Source: a virus. From it: DNA of 36,930 nucleotides. Below are positions 1-7,835 of this stretch, in pieces. The stretch is taken from positions 1 through 36,930 of IMG/VR virus record IMGVR_UViG_3300046167_000598; one strand, 5' to 3'. The position numbers and the translations under genes are program-made. Below the pieces are notes generated by a model that was given only the letters and a program-made list of their open reading frames with translations, did no database searches and was not told where the DNA came from. Numbering within the stretch: position 1 is the stretch's first letter; the number at the start of each line of letters is the position of its first letter.

Positions 1-194
1 TTACCTGTGCGCTGATCTTGGATCTGGTCCTCCGATGCTCCTGCTGATGGTGTACCTATGTACTTAAACTCAGCGCCTACGTCTTGCTTGACCAAAGACA
101 CTGTCTTGATCTTTTCCCCTCCGTTACTAACGGTCATTGATTCCCTGTAGAAGGAAATCTTATTCTTCATGCTGCCTGGAGTAAGTACCGCCAT
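1..194 (-). CDS. Head-tail adaptor, N-terminal part (gene cut by window edge)
   Basis: This encodes the first 64 residues of a head-tail joining protein of the SPP1 gp16 / HK97 adaptor type, which closes the portal ring after packaging. The ATG at 194 shares its A with the TGA of the upstream connector gene, a typical coupled start, and the leader carries no Shine-Dalgarno sequence. The protein begins MAVLTPGSMKNKISFYRES, the usual opening beta strand of this family. The frame is open to position 1 with two bases left over. Adding base 36930 completes a lysine codon and puts the frame in phase with the open frame that enters from the right edge. I therefore read this as one gene of about 467 codons split by the cut. 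Family assignment is moderately sure; the join is strongly supported by phase and by family sequence on both sides. Confidence 0.8.
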   Translation of the reverse strand, partial: MAVLTPGSMKNKISFYRESMTVSNGGEKIKTVSLVKQDVGAEFKYIGTPSAGASEDQIQDQRTG

Positions 195-835
195 CAGTAT
201 CGTCTTACGGAGCCCAGCAGCCGCTGGACACCCTCTTTGATTTCCGTGGTGATACCTCCTACATACTCAGCCTCCCGGTGCGAATCATAGTGCGCCACGA
301 GCATAAGTGCTGCCTGGGTAAATTGCTTGGGAAGGTCTTTTACATTCTCTCCTCCCGATAGAGTAATCTTATACAGGTCGTAGTCCTGGTCCTCGTTGAG
401 ATCGTCGGGAGCCTCTGCTCCTGTGAAGTCAATCTGGATTGGGTACCCTGTATTTCTAACCTTTGCCTTAGCGTCTGTGTAGGCCACGTAGTTTCCTGAC
501 GTGTCCAGGTAGTCGATATCGTCTACGGTATACGATCCTGTGACGTTACGAAGTGTTTGGAATTCGTTTGCGTCAAAGCGATCCATATATACCGTCACGG
601 TTGACAGCTTGGCGGCGTCTCCTGATTGGAGGGCGTAGGTCGAGTCCTCGTGCAAAGCGGGCGTACTAGAACAGAACACACGATTGGTCGTCGTGAGCAT
701 GTAGTCCATCGATGCTTCGAGGTATGAGTTGATCAAATCGTCAGCCTCCCCTTGCTCATAGCGCAAGTGGCCACGAACAATGGACAAAGGAACTAGGTCT
801 TCTGCGTAGTAATTCTGGGTGACGATTGTTTTCAT
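194..835 (-). CDS. Head-tail connector protein (HK97 gp6-like / phiE125 gp8-like)
   Basis: A 213-residue protein that probably forms the ring just below the portal in the capsid neck. The N-terminal 50 residues (PLSIVRGHLRYE, then DDLINSYLEASMDYM) match the usual helical start of gp6-type connectors, in which a short hydrophobic segment is followed by an acidic helix. The C-terminal helix (QFTQAALMLVAHYDSHRE) is also typical. It sits directly after the capsid gene and before the adaptor gene, as in HK97-like phages. It overlaps the adaptor start by one base. Its ATG is preceded by AAACCAAAGAA, a form of the leader found before many genes here. A terminator-like hairpin lies between it and the capsid gene, so it may be expressed at a lower level than capsid. 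Confidence 0.8.
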   Translation of the reverse strand: MKTIVTQNYYAEDLVPLSIVRGHLRYEQGEADDLINSYLEASMDYMLTTTNRVFCSSTPALHEDSTYALQSGDAAKLSTVTVYMDRFDANEFQTLRNVTGSYTVDDIDYLDTSGNYVAYTDAKAKVRNTGYPIQIDFTGAEAPDDLNEDQDYDLYKITLSGGENVKDLPKQFTQAALMLVAHYDSHREAEYVGGITTEIKEGVQRLLGSVRRY

Positions 836-846
836 TTCTTTGGTTT

Positions 847-884
847 AAAAAAAGGGGACGACCGCAACAGCCGCCCCCCTTTCA
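847..884 (-). terminator. Rho-independent terminator after capsid gene
   Basis: Read on the minus strand, an AAAGGGGGGCGGC arm pairs with a GGTCGTCCCCTTT arm around a short loop, with one bulge and G-U pairs, and is followed by a run of seven T. It lies 19 bases past the capsid stop and just before the connector start. This suggests partial termination that favours capsid mRNA over the downstream neck genes. Confidence 0.7.
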
Positions 885-902
885 TTCGGTTATTACTCTT
901 TA

Positions 903-1982
903 TTATGAATCGACGCCAGTCAAGCCGTGGAAAGCAGCGCCCTGAAGAGTCTCAACGCTTCGGTATACGTTAGCAATCATTCGAGTCACACCTTTGTCTG
1001 CATCAGTGTAAGGGTCAACGATGAGGTTTAATCCACCCCACGTTCCAGTTACGATTTGCTGCTTGTCAAAGAAGAACGCGTCAGTCGTTGTTGCTTGAGA
1101 AGAGATAAAGGCAGTGTACCCCATAATTTGACGACGTGTCAAAGGAGAGTCTGCAAACAACATCCCAGAACCAGCATCCATACTCAAAGCACGAAGTTCA
1201 CGATAGGCCGTTGTTCCACACAAAGCAACTACGTTTTCCAAATCAACTTCTGCACCCAACAACAAAGCCTCTACGTCGAGCGGGTTGTTAGTTGCAGCAG
1301 CGTACGCTGTGTCTGTTGATGCAGTGTCAATCTTAGCGATAATATCTGCGTTGAACTTTCGGTCGATAGCTGAACGAATCTCACGAGCGAGGAAAGACCC
1401 CATGTCGTCAGCAGACTGAGCCAACATCTGGTCGGTCACCTGTGTGTGAGCAGCGTAACGAGTTGGAGACAAAGTCTTAGCAGTAAACAATGGATTGCTG
1501 GCAGTTTTCGCTACAGCTTCGTTTGGCGAGCCCGCGTGTGTTTGACCGCTGGTCGCTTCCGTATCGTGGTAAGCACTTTGAACCTGGAACACGACATCAC
1601 CAGTCAAGTTACCCAAGTTTCGGACACCCATCTGAGCAGCCAAGTCGTTTGGTCGGAATGACTCAACCAGGCCGTTGTCTACCGTACCAATCTCACCCCC
1701 GAAAGCGGTGTTTACATCAGCGGCACTAGCGCCAGCAGACATAGGAAGAGCACTCGCACGCAAAACGAACTCAGGGACGCATACACCGCCCGCTACGTTT
1801 ACTTTTGCGTTTGAGAACTCGTTACGAGCCTCTTGGTTCATCTCTGCCTCTAGACCAGTCAATCGGCCCTGAGCAGCTTCCTTTACCATTTTGCCGAAGC
1901 TAAATTGCTTAGCAGTGCGGGCCTCTGAATCGCCGAGGCCCTGGACGAACGCAGGAGCGTTCTTCTTGTTTTCTTTTCCCAT
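903..1982 (-). CDS. Major capsid protein from internal start (putative separate product)
   Basis: An in-frame ATG at 1982, residue 302 of the long frame, opens a 359-residue protein beginning MGKENKKNAPAFVQGLGD. The stretch before it, about 25 bases rich in A and holding ATCAAACAAACAAAA, looks like an intergenic leader rather than coding sequence and resembles leaders of other genes in this window. The size fits a normal HK97-fold capsid protein with a helical N-arm (about residues 20-55). Capsid subunits are needed in hundreds of copies and protease in few, so an independent start would make sense. The start is inferred from sequence only. Confidence 0.55.
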   Translation of the reverse strand: MGKENKKNAPAFVQGLGDSEARTAKQFSFGKMVKEAAQGRLTGLEAEMNQEARNEFSNAKVNVAGGVCVPEFVLRASALPMSAGASAADVNTAFGGEIGTVDNGLVESFRPNDLAAQMGVRNLGNLTGDVVFQVQSAYHDTEATSGQTHAGSPNEAVAKTASNPLFTAKTLSPTRYAAHTQVTDQMLAQSADDMGSFLAREIRSAIDRKFNADIIAKIDTASTDTAYAAATNNPLDVEALLLGAEVDLENVVALCGTTAYRELRALSMDAGSGMLFADSPLTRRQIMGYTAFISSQATTTDAFFFDKQQIVTGTWGGLNLIVDPYTDADKGVTRMIANVYRSVETLQGAAFHGLTGVDS

Positions 1983-2885
1983 AGTGGAATTTTGTTTGTT
2001 TGATTTATTATTACGAGCCTCGGTTGGCTCCTTTTTTTCTGTGTTAAACGCCTGTGAATATGGATGCGGCAAAATTGCTGGATCTACTAATTCATCTACT
2101 CGCTCTTCTTCTTCGTCCTCTTCCTCTTCTTCTTCGCGCTCCTCGTCGTCCTCTTCCTCTTCTTCCTCCTCTTCGGATCGCATCTCCTCGTCCTCTTCCT
2201 CTTCTTCTTCCTTCTCTTCCTCGTCTTCTTCGTCCTCATCCTTTACGCCATCGTAATCGGAATCAACGCCAGGAGGTCGTGTCTCTGCTTTCTCTTCTTC
2301 CTCTTCTTCCTCGTCCATGTAGCCCTTCTCTTCCTCGTCCTCTTCTTCGAGCTTTCGGAGTTCAGCTTCTACACCTTCGTCGAGGAAAGCCTCCATCGAT
2401 CGCAAAGCAACCTCTGTAGTTGGGTAAGCACCCTGAGTGGTAGGCGACACGTCAAACAATGTTTCGACTTCGTTGATTACACGAAGGTTGACACCGTCCT
2501 CTCGGCTCTCCCATGAGTCGTCAGAGATCGTGAATCCGAAGCTAGATGTAGATACGTTGCCCATACGGATGTTCTCCGCTAGGTCCTTCGCGTAACTCTG
2601 GCTTCCGAGTTCAAATCGGTACTTGAGACCCTTGTCATCGACTTCCAGTTCTAATCCGCGACCCACGCGGGCCAATGGCATATTCCAGTCGTGATTGAAC
2701 AGAGCGACAGTGTTAGTCATGTCAGCACCGTCAAAAGCACCTCGTGCAATTCGCTCGGCAAACCTTCCGCCAATAACGGTCTCGTCTTCAAATCGAGCGG
2801 CATATCCCTCCACGACTACGTTTCCGTTCTTTTCGGAACGGATCTCAAAGTCGGAGTTCAGTGACCTCTTTTCTAAGTTTTCCAT
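903..2885 (-). CDS. Prohead protease - acidic scaffold - major capsid protein fusion (HK97 type)
   Basis: A 660-residue open frame with three parts. Residues 1-165 are an HK97-type prohead protease: GYAARF near 28, the catalytic histidine in FNHDW (H65), the catalytic serine in STSSFGF (about S115), and the ETLFDVSPTTQGAY segment. Residues about 174-265 are dominated by Glu and Asp and contain one DSDYDGVKDED loop (208-218) that resembles a calcium-binding DxDxDG site. Residues 302-660 are an HK97-fold major capsid protein. In HK97 the protease is a separate gene and the scaffold is the capsid's delta domain; here all are in one frame. The join contains an A AAA AAG heptamer, three tandem stops in the -1 frame and an internal ATG with its own A-rich leader, so separate protease and capsid products are likely. 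A one-base homopolymer error is an alternative explanation. Confidence 0.88.
   Translation of the reverse strand: MENLEKRSLNSDFEIRSEKNGNVVVEGYAARFEDETVIGGRFAERIARGAFDGADMTNTVALFNHDWNMPLARVGRGLELEVDDKGLKYRFELGSQSYAKDLAENIRMGNVSTSSFGFTISDDSWESREDGVNLRVINEVETLFDVSPTTQGAYPTTEVALRSMEAFLDEGVEAELRKLEEEDEEEKGYMDEEEEEEEKAETRPPGVDSDYDGVKDEDEEDEEEKEEEEEEDEEMRSEEEEEEEEDDEEREEEEEEDEEEERVDELVDPAILPHPYSQAFNTEKKEPTEARNNKSNKQNSTMGKENKKNAPAFVQGLGDSEARTAKQFSFGKMVKEAAQGRLTGLEAEMNQEARNEFSNAKVNVAGGVCVPEFVLRASALPMSAGASAADVNTAFGGEIGTVDNGLVESFRPNDLAAQMGVRNLGNLTGDVVFQVQSAYHDTEATSGQTHAGSPNEAVAKTASNPLFTAKTLSPTRYAAHTQVTDQMLAQSADDMGSFLAREIRSAIDRKFNADIIAKIDTASTDTAYAAATNNPLDVEALLLGAEVDLENVVALCGTTAYRELRALSMDAGSGMLFADSPLTRRQIMGYTAFISSQATTTDAFFFDKQQIVTGTWGGLNLIVDPYTDADKGVTRMIANVYRSVETLQGAAFHGLTGVDS
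2031..2037 (-). promoter_or_regulatory. Candidate -1 frameshift heptamer A AAA AAG in protease-capsid frame
   Basis: The codons GAA AAA AAG (residues 283-285) place the heptamer A AAA AAG in the phase required for -1 slippage. After slippage the ribosome would add Gly-Ala-Asn-Arg-Gly-Ser and meet TAA TAA TAA at 2013-2005, giving a protease-scaffold product of about 291 residues. The same heptamer, in the same phase, is used in the tail chaperone gene at 34242-34248. Alternatively the run of seven A is one base short and the two genes are simply separate. Confidence 0.5.
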
Positions 2886-2895
2886 TATTGGTTAT

Positions 2896-3501
2896 TTATT
2901 TAGATGATAATTTATGCCCCTTTGGAAAGAGGTCTGTGTCATGCTTTCCGCCTCGGAACTTCTCATTCTTTAAGGCGTAAAGATAGCTGTTTACTCTAGC
3001 AAAGGCCCACTGCTCAGGAGACTTGACGCTCGGCCTTACGCTGCCAGGGTTTGTCTTGTAGGCTCCGATTCCTCGGTTGTAAACTTTTTGCAAAGTAGCC
3101 TTGGTGGTTTTCTTGTAACTTGCGTCAACCCCTTCGTTATGGTCTTCTGCCTTCTTCTTGAGGGTGTCCGCTGCGGCTCGCTTTTCTTTTTCAGCCTTGT
3201 TGATCGTGCGTTCACACCAACCCTTCATGCTATCACCACCCCAGGCAGCGTACATGATTGACCCGCAAATATCCTTGCCTTTGTCGTTCGTAAACTTGCC
3301 TTGATCGTAAGTTTTAGCTCGTGACAAAAAAGAGAAGGTACGCTTCACTGTAGACAGGGTAAGCTTTTGGCCTGAAGACAATTGCTTAGCCCTGGTCCAG
3401 CCCACGCTAGTCCCACAACTCGTGCCTTTCTCCTCCTTGTGTTTCAAAGCGGCTTTGGCGCGGTTTTTAGCAGCCTGTGGATATCCTCCGTAGGTTGCCA
3501 T
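2896..3501 (-). CDS. Conserved phage structural-region protein, DUF5824-like C-terminus
   Basis: A basic protein of 201 residues. Residues 30-105 resemble a module seen beside phage head genes: a GWTRAKQL motif, then TVKRTFSFLSRAK, then a WGGD motif with WCERTI. The last 85 residues (KVYNRGIGAYKTNP, SVRPSVKSPEQWAFARV, FRGGKHDTDLFPKGH) resemble the DUF5824 domain of marine phages. Function is unknown. Its ATG at 3501 overlaps the stop of the upstream gene, and it is followed after 10 bases by the protease-capsid gene, so a role in head assembly or maturation is possible. The domain names are from memory of family motifs. Confidence 0.6.
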   Translation of the reverse strand: MATYGGYPQAAKNRAKAALKHKEEKGTSCGTSVGWTRAKQLSSGQKLTLSTVKRTFSFLSRAKTYDQGKFTNDKGKDICGSIMYAAWGGDSMKGWCERTINKAEKEKRAAADTLKKKAEDHNEGVDASYKKTTKATLQKVYNRGIGAYKTNPGSVRPSVKSPEQWAFARVNSYLYALKNEKFRGGKHDTDLFPKGHKLSSK

Positions 3502-3887
3502 TATGCTAGGTCACTAATTACTGAGGCTGCGATAGCCGCCGTTAGCGCGGCAGCGTTTGCTGCGGCATCGTATCCATAAGTGATCTGCCAGACGCCCTTT
3601 CCTACACGCTGTTGCCACGGAGAGGTGTCTTCTGCCGCACCGTCTTCTGCGGTGACTAAGTCTCCGACAACTCCAGTCAAAACCGTAATGGCAGCAGAGT
3701 CATAGAGCTTCATGGCTTTAGCCAGCTCTTTCACCATTACAAGCTGTTCTGCCGCGTCTGGATCGGCGGCACCCTGGAAATAAGCCTGGTGAGTCGTGGA
3801 TAATTGTATCTTAGTGCCATCAGTACCCACAGCGGCTGTGGATCCCTTCGTTCGCACGTTGTTTACTTCAAAGTAGTGTGTGGGCAT
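3501..3887 (-). CDS. Hypothetical small protein between portal and capsid genes
   Basis: I do not recognise this 128-residue protein. The N-terminus is polar and beta-like (HYFEVNNVRTKGST). The middle has helical segments, and the last 35 residues are very rich in alanine (NAAALTAAIAASVISDLA). It starts one base after the portal gene stops, and its stop overlaps the next start. The leader AACAACCAATAAC before the ATG matches the style of other genes here. Position suggests a minor head or decoration protein, but nothing in the sequence proves this. Confidence 0.55.
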   Translation of the reverse strand: MPTHYFEVNNVRTKGSTAAVGTDGTKIQLSTTHQAYFQGAADPDAAEQLVMVKELAKAMKLYDSAAITVLTGVVGDLVTAEDGAAEDTSPWQQRVGKGVWQITYGYDAAANAAALTAAIAASVISDLA

Positions 3888-3888
3888 G

Positions 3889-5157
3889 TTATTGGTTGTT
3901 TTCGTCTTCTTCTAGGTTCATTTTCGCCTGGTTATCAACCCCGTCAGAACCCTGTTCATCCCCTTTAGAAACCACAGCACTAGCGTAGTCAGACATAGAA
4001 GAAAGCGGTATTTGATTAAGTTGTATATGGTGGTTGTCACCGCCTTGAACCGGAGCCAAACCTTCCTTAGACCTGACTTCATTGATCGATAGGACTCCAT
4101 CAGATAAGAGGGAGTGATAGTAGCTGGACCGGGAAGTGGAGTCTGCCCGCAGCATGGAGTCGATGTCGAACCGACAGGAAAGGCTGTTGTCTTTTCGTAG
4201 CACTTTCCGTTCGATTTCAAGTTCGATTCGGCGCACCCACGGCAGGATTGTCCCCTGGAAGAATTGTAGTGTTTGCTGTTCATAGTTGTCGTAAGATGAG
4301 TTGCCTTCCATGCCGATGATGGCTGGAGGGACTTGGAAGAACCTTGCGATCTCTTCCGCTGTGTGCTTCTTGACTTCTACAAACTGTAGTTGCTCCAAAG
4401 GCACAGAGAGCGGTTGGTAAGCAAAGCCACCCCCCAAGATAGCGACCTTGTGGGCATTCTTCTTACCCATAAACTCCTGCTTCCAACGCTCACTGGCCTC
4501 CCTCATCTGCTCAATTGTAAGCGGCTCCTTCGTTGTGAGGATACCGCCGAGCATCCCGCCGTTCTCAAAGAACGTGCTGCCGAAATTCTGGATCGACTTG
4601 GCGGTGTTGAGGTTTTGGATCTGTATGTTAGTTGGGTTCTTGCCCCTAAAAGCCTTGACCTCCAGGATTTGCTCCTGTGGGATTGGGCTAGGCGAACCTG
4701 TGTACGTGTACCAGCGGCTGCCGTCGGGCTCTACCTTAGACTGAACCTCCGTGGCAGGAAGCCAATAGATCTCATCGTCGAGAAGCAAGGCTGTACCAAT
4801 GCCGTAGAGCAGCGCGTCGCTGACAATCATCTGCCAGAACTCATACGCACCCATCATAGGGTTTGGTTCGACGGCCATCATGCGGCTTACCGGGTGAGAC
4901 GGCATCGGACGGCGAATACCGTCTTTGTCTACCTTCTCTACCGTAACGGCCATAGACGCAATCGTGTCTGAGATTTTGCTTACGCAAGCGTAGACAGCAG
5001 AGAGGGTTAATGTATCAGCTCCAGAGTTTAGCGTGGTGTCACTAACAATAGTGCTCAACCACCCCGTGTGGGCCTGAGTAGGAAAGACAGGAGCAGCAGC
5101 TCGCTCTTCCTTGTTCAGTCCTAAAATACGTTGAAAGAGGTTGCGTTCCCTGGCCAT
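3889..5157 (-). CDS. Portal protein, HK97 family
   Basis: The dodecameric ring at the capsid vertex through which DNA enters and leaves. The 422-residue protein shows the family's usual blocks: an N-terminal LNSGADTLTLSAVYACVSKISDTIA segment (about 40-65, quoted in two parts: LNSGADTL and AVYACVSKISDTIA), PNPMMGAYEFWQMIV (about 98-112), YGIGTALL, and VPPAIIGMEGNSSYDN followed by an aromatic-rich QQTLQFFQGTILPW helix (about 270-300). Length is normal for the family (about 400-430). The C-terminal 40 residues are acidic and probably disordered. It lies directly downstream of the large terminase gene, as expected. Confidence 0.93.
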   Translation of the reverse strand: MARERNLFQRILGLNKEERAAAPVFPTQAHTGWLSTIVSDTTLNSGADTLTLSAVYACVSKISDTIASMAVTVEKVDKDGIRRPMPSHPVSRMMAVEPNPMMGAYEFWQMIVSDALLYGIGTALLLDDEIYWLPATEVQSKVEPDGSRWYTYTGSPSPIPQEQILEVKAFRGKNPTNIQIQNLNTAKSIQNFGSTFFENGGMLGGILTTKEPLTIEQMREASERWKQEFMGKKNAHKVAILGGGFAYQPLSVPLEQLQFVEVKKHTAEEIARFFQVPPAIIGMEGNSSYDNYEQQTLQFFQGTILPWVRRIELEIERKVLRKDNSLSCRFDIDSMLRADSTSRSSYYHSLLSDGVLSINEVRSKEGLAPVQGGDNHHIQLNQIPLSSMSDYASAVVSKGDEQGSDGVDNQAKMNLEEDENNQ

Positions 5158-5204
5158 TGGCGCGAATATACTACAGAGGTAGTGGTACTAGAAGAATTTT
5201 TAGA

Positions 5205-6956
5205 CTACATTCCTACAACCGACATAAAGAACTCGAAGTCTGGCGCGACTTCCTCCTCCTCAAAGGTGAGCATTTCGCCAATAGCCATGATCGCTGATAC
5301 AACTCCGTCGATCTTGTCTCCTGACTTTGACTTGTCTACTTTTATGTTTCCGCTAGGGTCTAGCTTTAGAAATACGTTACCCATCATCCAACGTAAAACC
5401 TCATCGCCACCGTGATGAAGCTTGCCTTCCAGTGCTAGTTTCTCGTAAAACTTTGAAGGAAATGACATAGAAGCATATCCCTGACCAAAAGGGTCGCAAG
5501 GGACACCGTCACCATCTAAGTCTCTAATCAAACTCAGGGAGTTCCATCGGTCATAAGCCACGCCTTTTATGTTATACTTTTCTGAAAGGTTGTCTGGATC
5601 ATACTGAACCTTCCCGTCCATTACATAGTGACCACTCAACATGCGTCTTATGACATTATAGTCAGTGACATTGCCTTTTGTTACAAAAACATTATCGTAA
5701 GTCTCTATGTTGGCATATATATGAGCCTCGTCCTTCTCTAGCCTGCGTTGCACGGCTCTTTCTGGTAAGAAGTAGTAGTTGTGGATTTGTATTCCTTTAT
5801 CGACGTCCCCAACCGCGACGGTGAAGGATGTGATGTCATCCGTGGCTGCCAAGTCAAGCCCCAGGTATGCGTCTACTTTTTCCGAAGACGTGTCTATAGG
5901 CATGAGTAAGTTGGACTCACACATCCACAAGTCGTCCTCAATCCATATATCCTGAGCTCCTACGAACAAATTGCAGTGTTTGACCATGAACTCCGTGATG
6001 GTCCTGCCGCCATACAGCTTGGCGTTGTTGCACTGTTTCTGTAGGTAGTCCATACTGATAGAAGCTCCTAGTCCTGGGTTTGCTTTCTTCCAGGCTTCGG
6101 GATCGTCCCACTCGTCTCCGTCGTCTTTGTCTATCTCATAGCATAGAAAAAGCAGGTTGTCGTTTATTACGGAGCCGTCAAGTACCTTTTTGCCACCTTT
6201 TACGAACTCGGTTGCTACTCCGTCCAGCACAAACCCGGCAGTCGAGATGGCCAGCATAAGGGGAGACTTACGAGATCCCATAGACGAAGCGAGTACCCGG
6301 TACAGCTCTCCGTCCTTCATTGCGTGCATCTCGTCAACACACCCTATGTTTAAGCTTAAACCGTCCAATGTGTTTGCGTCAGAGGAAAGTGGCTTGATAA
6401 TGCAGTCTTTTGGGCCATGGATCTCTTGCCTATTGGCCGTAAACCTCTTAGCAAGTGCGGGTGACTTTTTTACGCACCTCCTAATCTCATCGAACACCTC
6501 CTTGGCCTGATCTCTCTTCGTAGCGGCTGTAACAAACTGACCCGCTCCGTCGTCATCGAGAACGGACATAGCAAGTATTATAGCTGCGGCGAGCTGTGAC
6601 TTGCCCGATTTACGAGCAACAAAGAAATGTGCGGTCGTAAACCTACGTTTTTTAACATCGTCCTTGTGAACCCAACCAAATAGCTGCCCAATAAAAGCCA
6701 CTTGCCAGTCAGACAATATGAACGGTCTTCCAGACCATTCGCCGCGAGTGTGCAGGCAAACCGTCTCTATAAACGCAATATACCTAGAAGCAGTCTCTAC
6801 ATCAAACACCCAGGGGAAGTCATCGTCTCCAACTCTTTCTAGGTCATTTGCAAACCTTTCGTAAGCTTTTACCACGTATTTTCCCGCAACAACAGACCCG
6901 TCGAGTATTCCCTCGACGTAATCCCACATTCTATTAAGTCTTTGTGTGTTAGACAA
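5205..6956 (-). CDS. terL: Terminase large subunit
   Basis: The ATP-driven DNA packaging motor and headful or cos nuclease. The 583-residue protein has a Walker A-like loop VARKSGKS (113-120), a Walker B GCVDEMH (205-211, D208 and E209), and the coupling segment LAISTAGF. The RNase H-like nuclease has its first aspartate in GLDLAATDD (366-374) and a last aspartate in GDKIDGVVSAIMA near the C-terminus. It fits the Terminase_1 / HK97-like group. It overlaps the small subunit gene by 8 bases. The start at 6956 is supported by this coupling. A 47-base gap separates it from the portal gene. Confidence 0.95.
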   Translation of the reverse strand: MSNTQRLNRMWDYVEGILDGSVVAGKYVVKAYERFANDLERVGDDDFPWVFDVETASRYIAFIETVCLHTRGEWSGRPFILSDWQVAFIGQLFGWVHKDDVKKRRFTTAHFFVARKSGKSQLAAAIILAMSVLDDDGAGQFVTAATKRDQAKEVFDEIRRCVKKSPALAKRFTANRQEIHGPKDCIIKPLSSDANTLDGLSLNIGCVDEMHAMKDGELYRVLASSMGSRKSPLMLAISTAGFVLDGVATEFVKGGKKVLDGSVINDNLLFLCYEIDKDDGDEWDDPEAWKKANPGLGASISMDYLQKQCNNAKLYGGRTITEFMVKHCNLFVGAQDIWIEDDLWMCESNLLMPIDTSSEKVDAYLGLDLAATDDITSFTVAVGDVDKGIQIHNYYFLPERAVQRRLEKDEAHIYANIETYDNVFVTKGNVTDYNVIRRMLSGHYVMDGKVQYDPDNLSEKYNIKGVAYDRWNSLSLIRDLDGDGVPCDPFGQGYASMSFPSKFYEKLALEGKLHHGGDEVLRWMMGNVFLKLDPSGNIKVDKSKSGDKIDGVVSAIMAIGEMLTFEEEEVAPDFEFFMSVVGM

Positions 6957-7431
6957 GGTTATCTATTTCGTCACCTTCAGCACGCTTGCTGTTGGCCGAG
7001 GCTGCGTTTACAGCAGCACCCATCATGCGAGCACGATCCATTGGCGACAACCCTAACTTTGCAGAAAGCTTTCCAACCTCTCCCTGAACTTTAGACAAGG
7101 CGGTCATTTTTCCGCTAACATTCGACGATCCGTTGTCATAAACCTGCACTATATCGTCTATGGTCTGTATTTCTCTAGAAATCATCACGAACATAGACAG
7201 GTTCTTTGCAAGCATTGTTATTGTAACAACATCAACACTCTCTAGCAATCCAGTCTCGTCAAGGTAGTCCAACACCATGGTGAACATACGCTCTCCCTCA
7301 TGGTCTAGATTCACGATCGGCTTCAGGTCCTGGTGCTTCTTAGCGTCAGACTTTAAGATTTTCTTTACCTCATCCTTTGCGGGTGTCGTGGACTCCCTCA
7401 TTTTCTGCAAAAGAGTGCTTTTGTTAGCCAT
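6949..7431 (-). CDS. terS: Terminase small subunit, P27-like
   Basis: A 160-residue helical protein directly before the large subunit. Small terminases bind the packaging site and pass DNA to the large subunit. Features agreeing with the P27 group are a polar N-terminus, a central helical block (ESVDVVTITMLAKNLSMFVMI), and the C-terminal KLGLSPMDRARMMGAA motif, which resembles the family's LGLTPxxRxRL signature. Its ATG overlaps the stop of the previous gene by one base, and its end overlaps the large subunit gene by 8 bases. Confidence 0.85.
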   Translation of the reverse strand: MANKSTLLQKMRESTTPAKDEVKKILKSDAKKHQDLKPIVNLDHEGERMFTMVLDYLDETGLLESVDVVTITMLAKNLSMFVMISREIQTIDDIVQVYDNGSSNVSGKMTALSKVQGEVGKLSAKLGLSPMDRARMMGAAVNAASANSKRAEGDEIDNLV

Positions 7432-7832
7432 TACGCTTCAATCGCTCTGATCAGCACGTTGCTTTCGTATCCGTCCTCGTCGTAATACTCTAGAAACAAA
7501 TCCAGGTTCTTCAAGTGGTAGGTGGTTGTAACACCATCCTCTACAAGGTCGTAAAGAGGGCTATTTTGTACCGCTAAAAAAATAGTGTCTGCCACATTAG
7601 CTGCTTCTGTGTAACTGTTAGAGTAGCAGTAAACAGATATCTCAAATGTACCGAAGTCTCTACTGTTCAGTTCGTTTGTGTCAAAGCTGTTTTGTTGAAT
7701 AATAACTTCAGGATTTTGCTCTGCCTGGAACCTGGTGCCGATTGATGCCTTGATGTGCGAGGTCGCTGAACTTGCGTCCAACGTGCTCCTTACCACTTCA
7801 TACACCGATTTGTGAGCCTTTCTTAAACTCAT
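7431..7832 (-). CDS. Probable tail terminator / tail completion protein (DUF3168-like)
   Basis: A 133-residue protein whose pattern resembles DUF3168-type tail terminators, which cap the tail tube at the neck: an N-terminal helix (KSVYEVVRSTLDAS), a strand-rich middle with VIIQQNSFDT and FGTFEISVYCYSNS, then YTEAANVADTIFLAVQNS and a final strand pair. In HK97-like phages this gene normally lies between the gp10-like gene and the major tail gene. Here that slot is empty and the candidate is found upstream of the small terminase. The assignment rests on pattern and on the gap elsewhere. Confidence 0.5.
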   Translation of the reverse strand: MSLRKAHKSVYEVVRSTLDASSATSHIKASIGTRFQAEQNPEVIIQQNSFDTNELNSRDFGTFEISVYCYSNSYTEAANVADTIFLAVQNSPLYDLVEDGVTTTYHLKNLDLFLEYYDEDGYESNVLIRAIEA

Positions 7833-7835
7833 GCT

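Noticed and set aside
1891-2419. Long serine-rich and leucine/arginine-rich plus-strand reading frames
   Set aside because: They are the antisense of the Glu/Asp-rich scaffold region, whose GAG/GAA codons give open frames on the other strand. Low complexity and opposite to a firm gene.
4390-4971. 193-codon plus-strand frame
   Set aside because: It lies entirely antisense to the portal gene, has no leader or neighbours on that strand, and no family resemblance.
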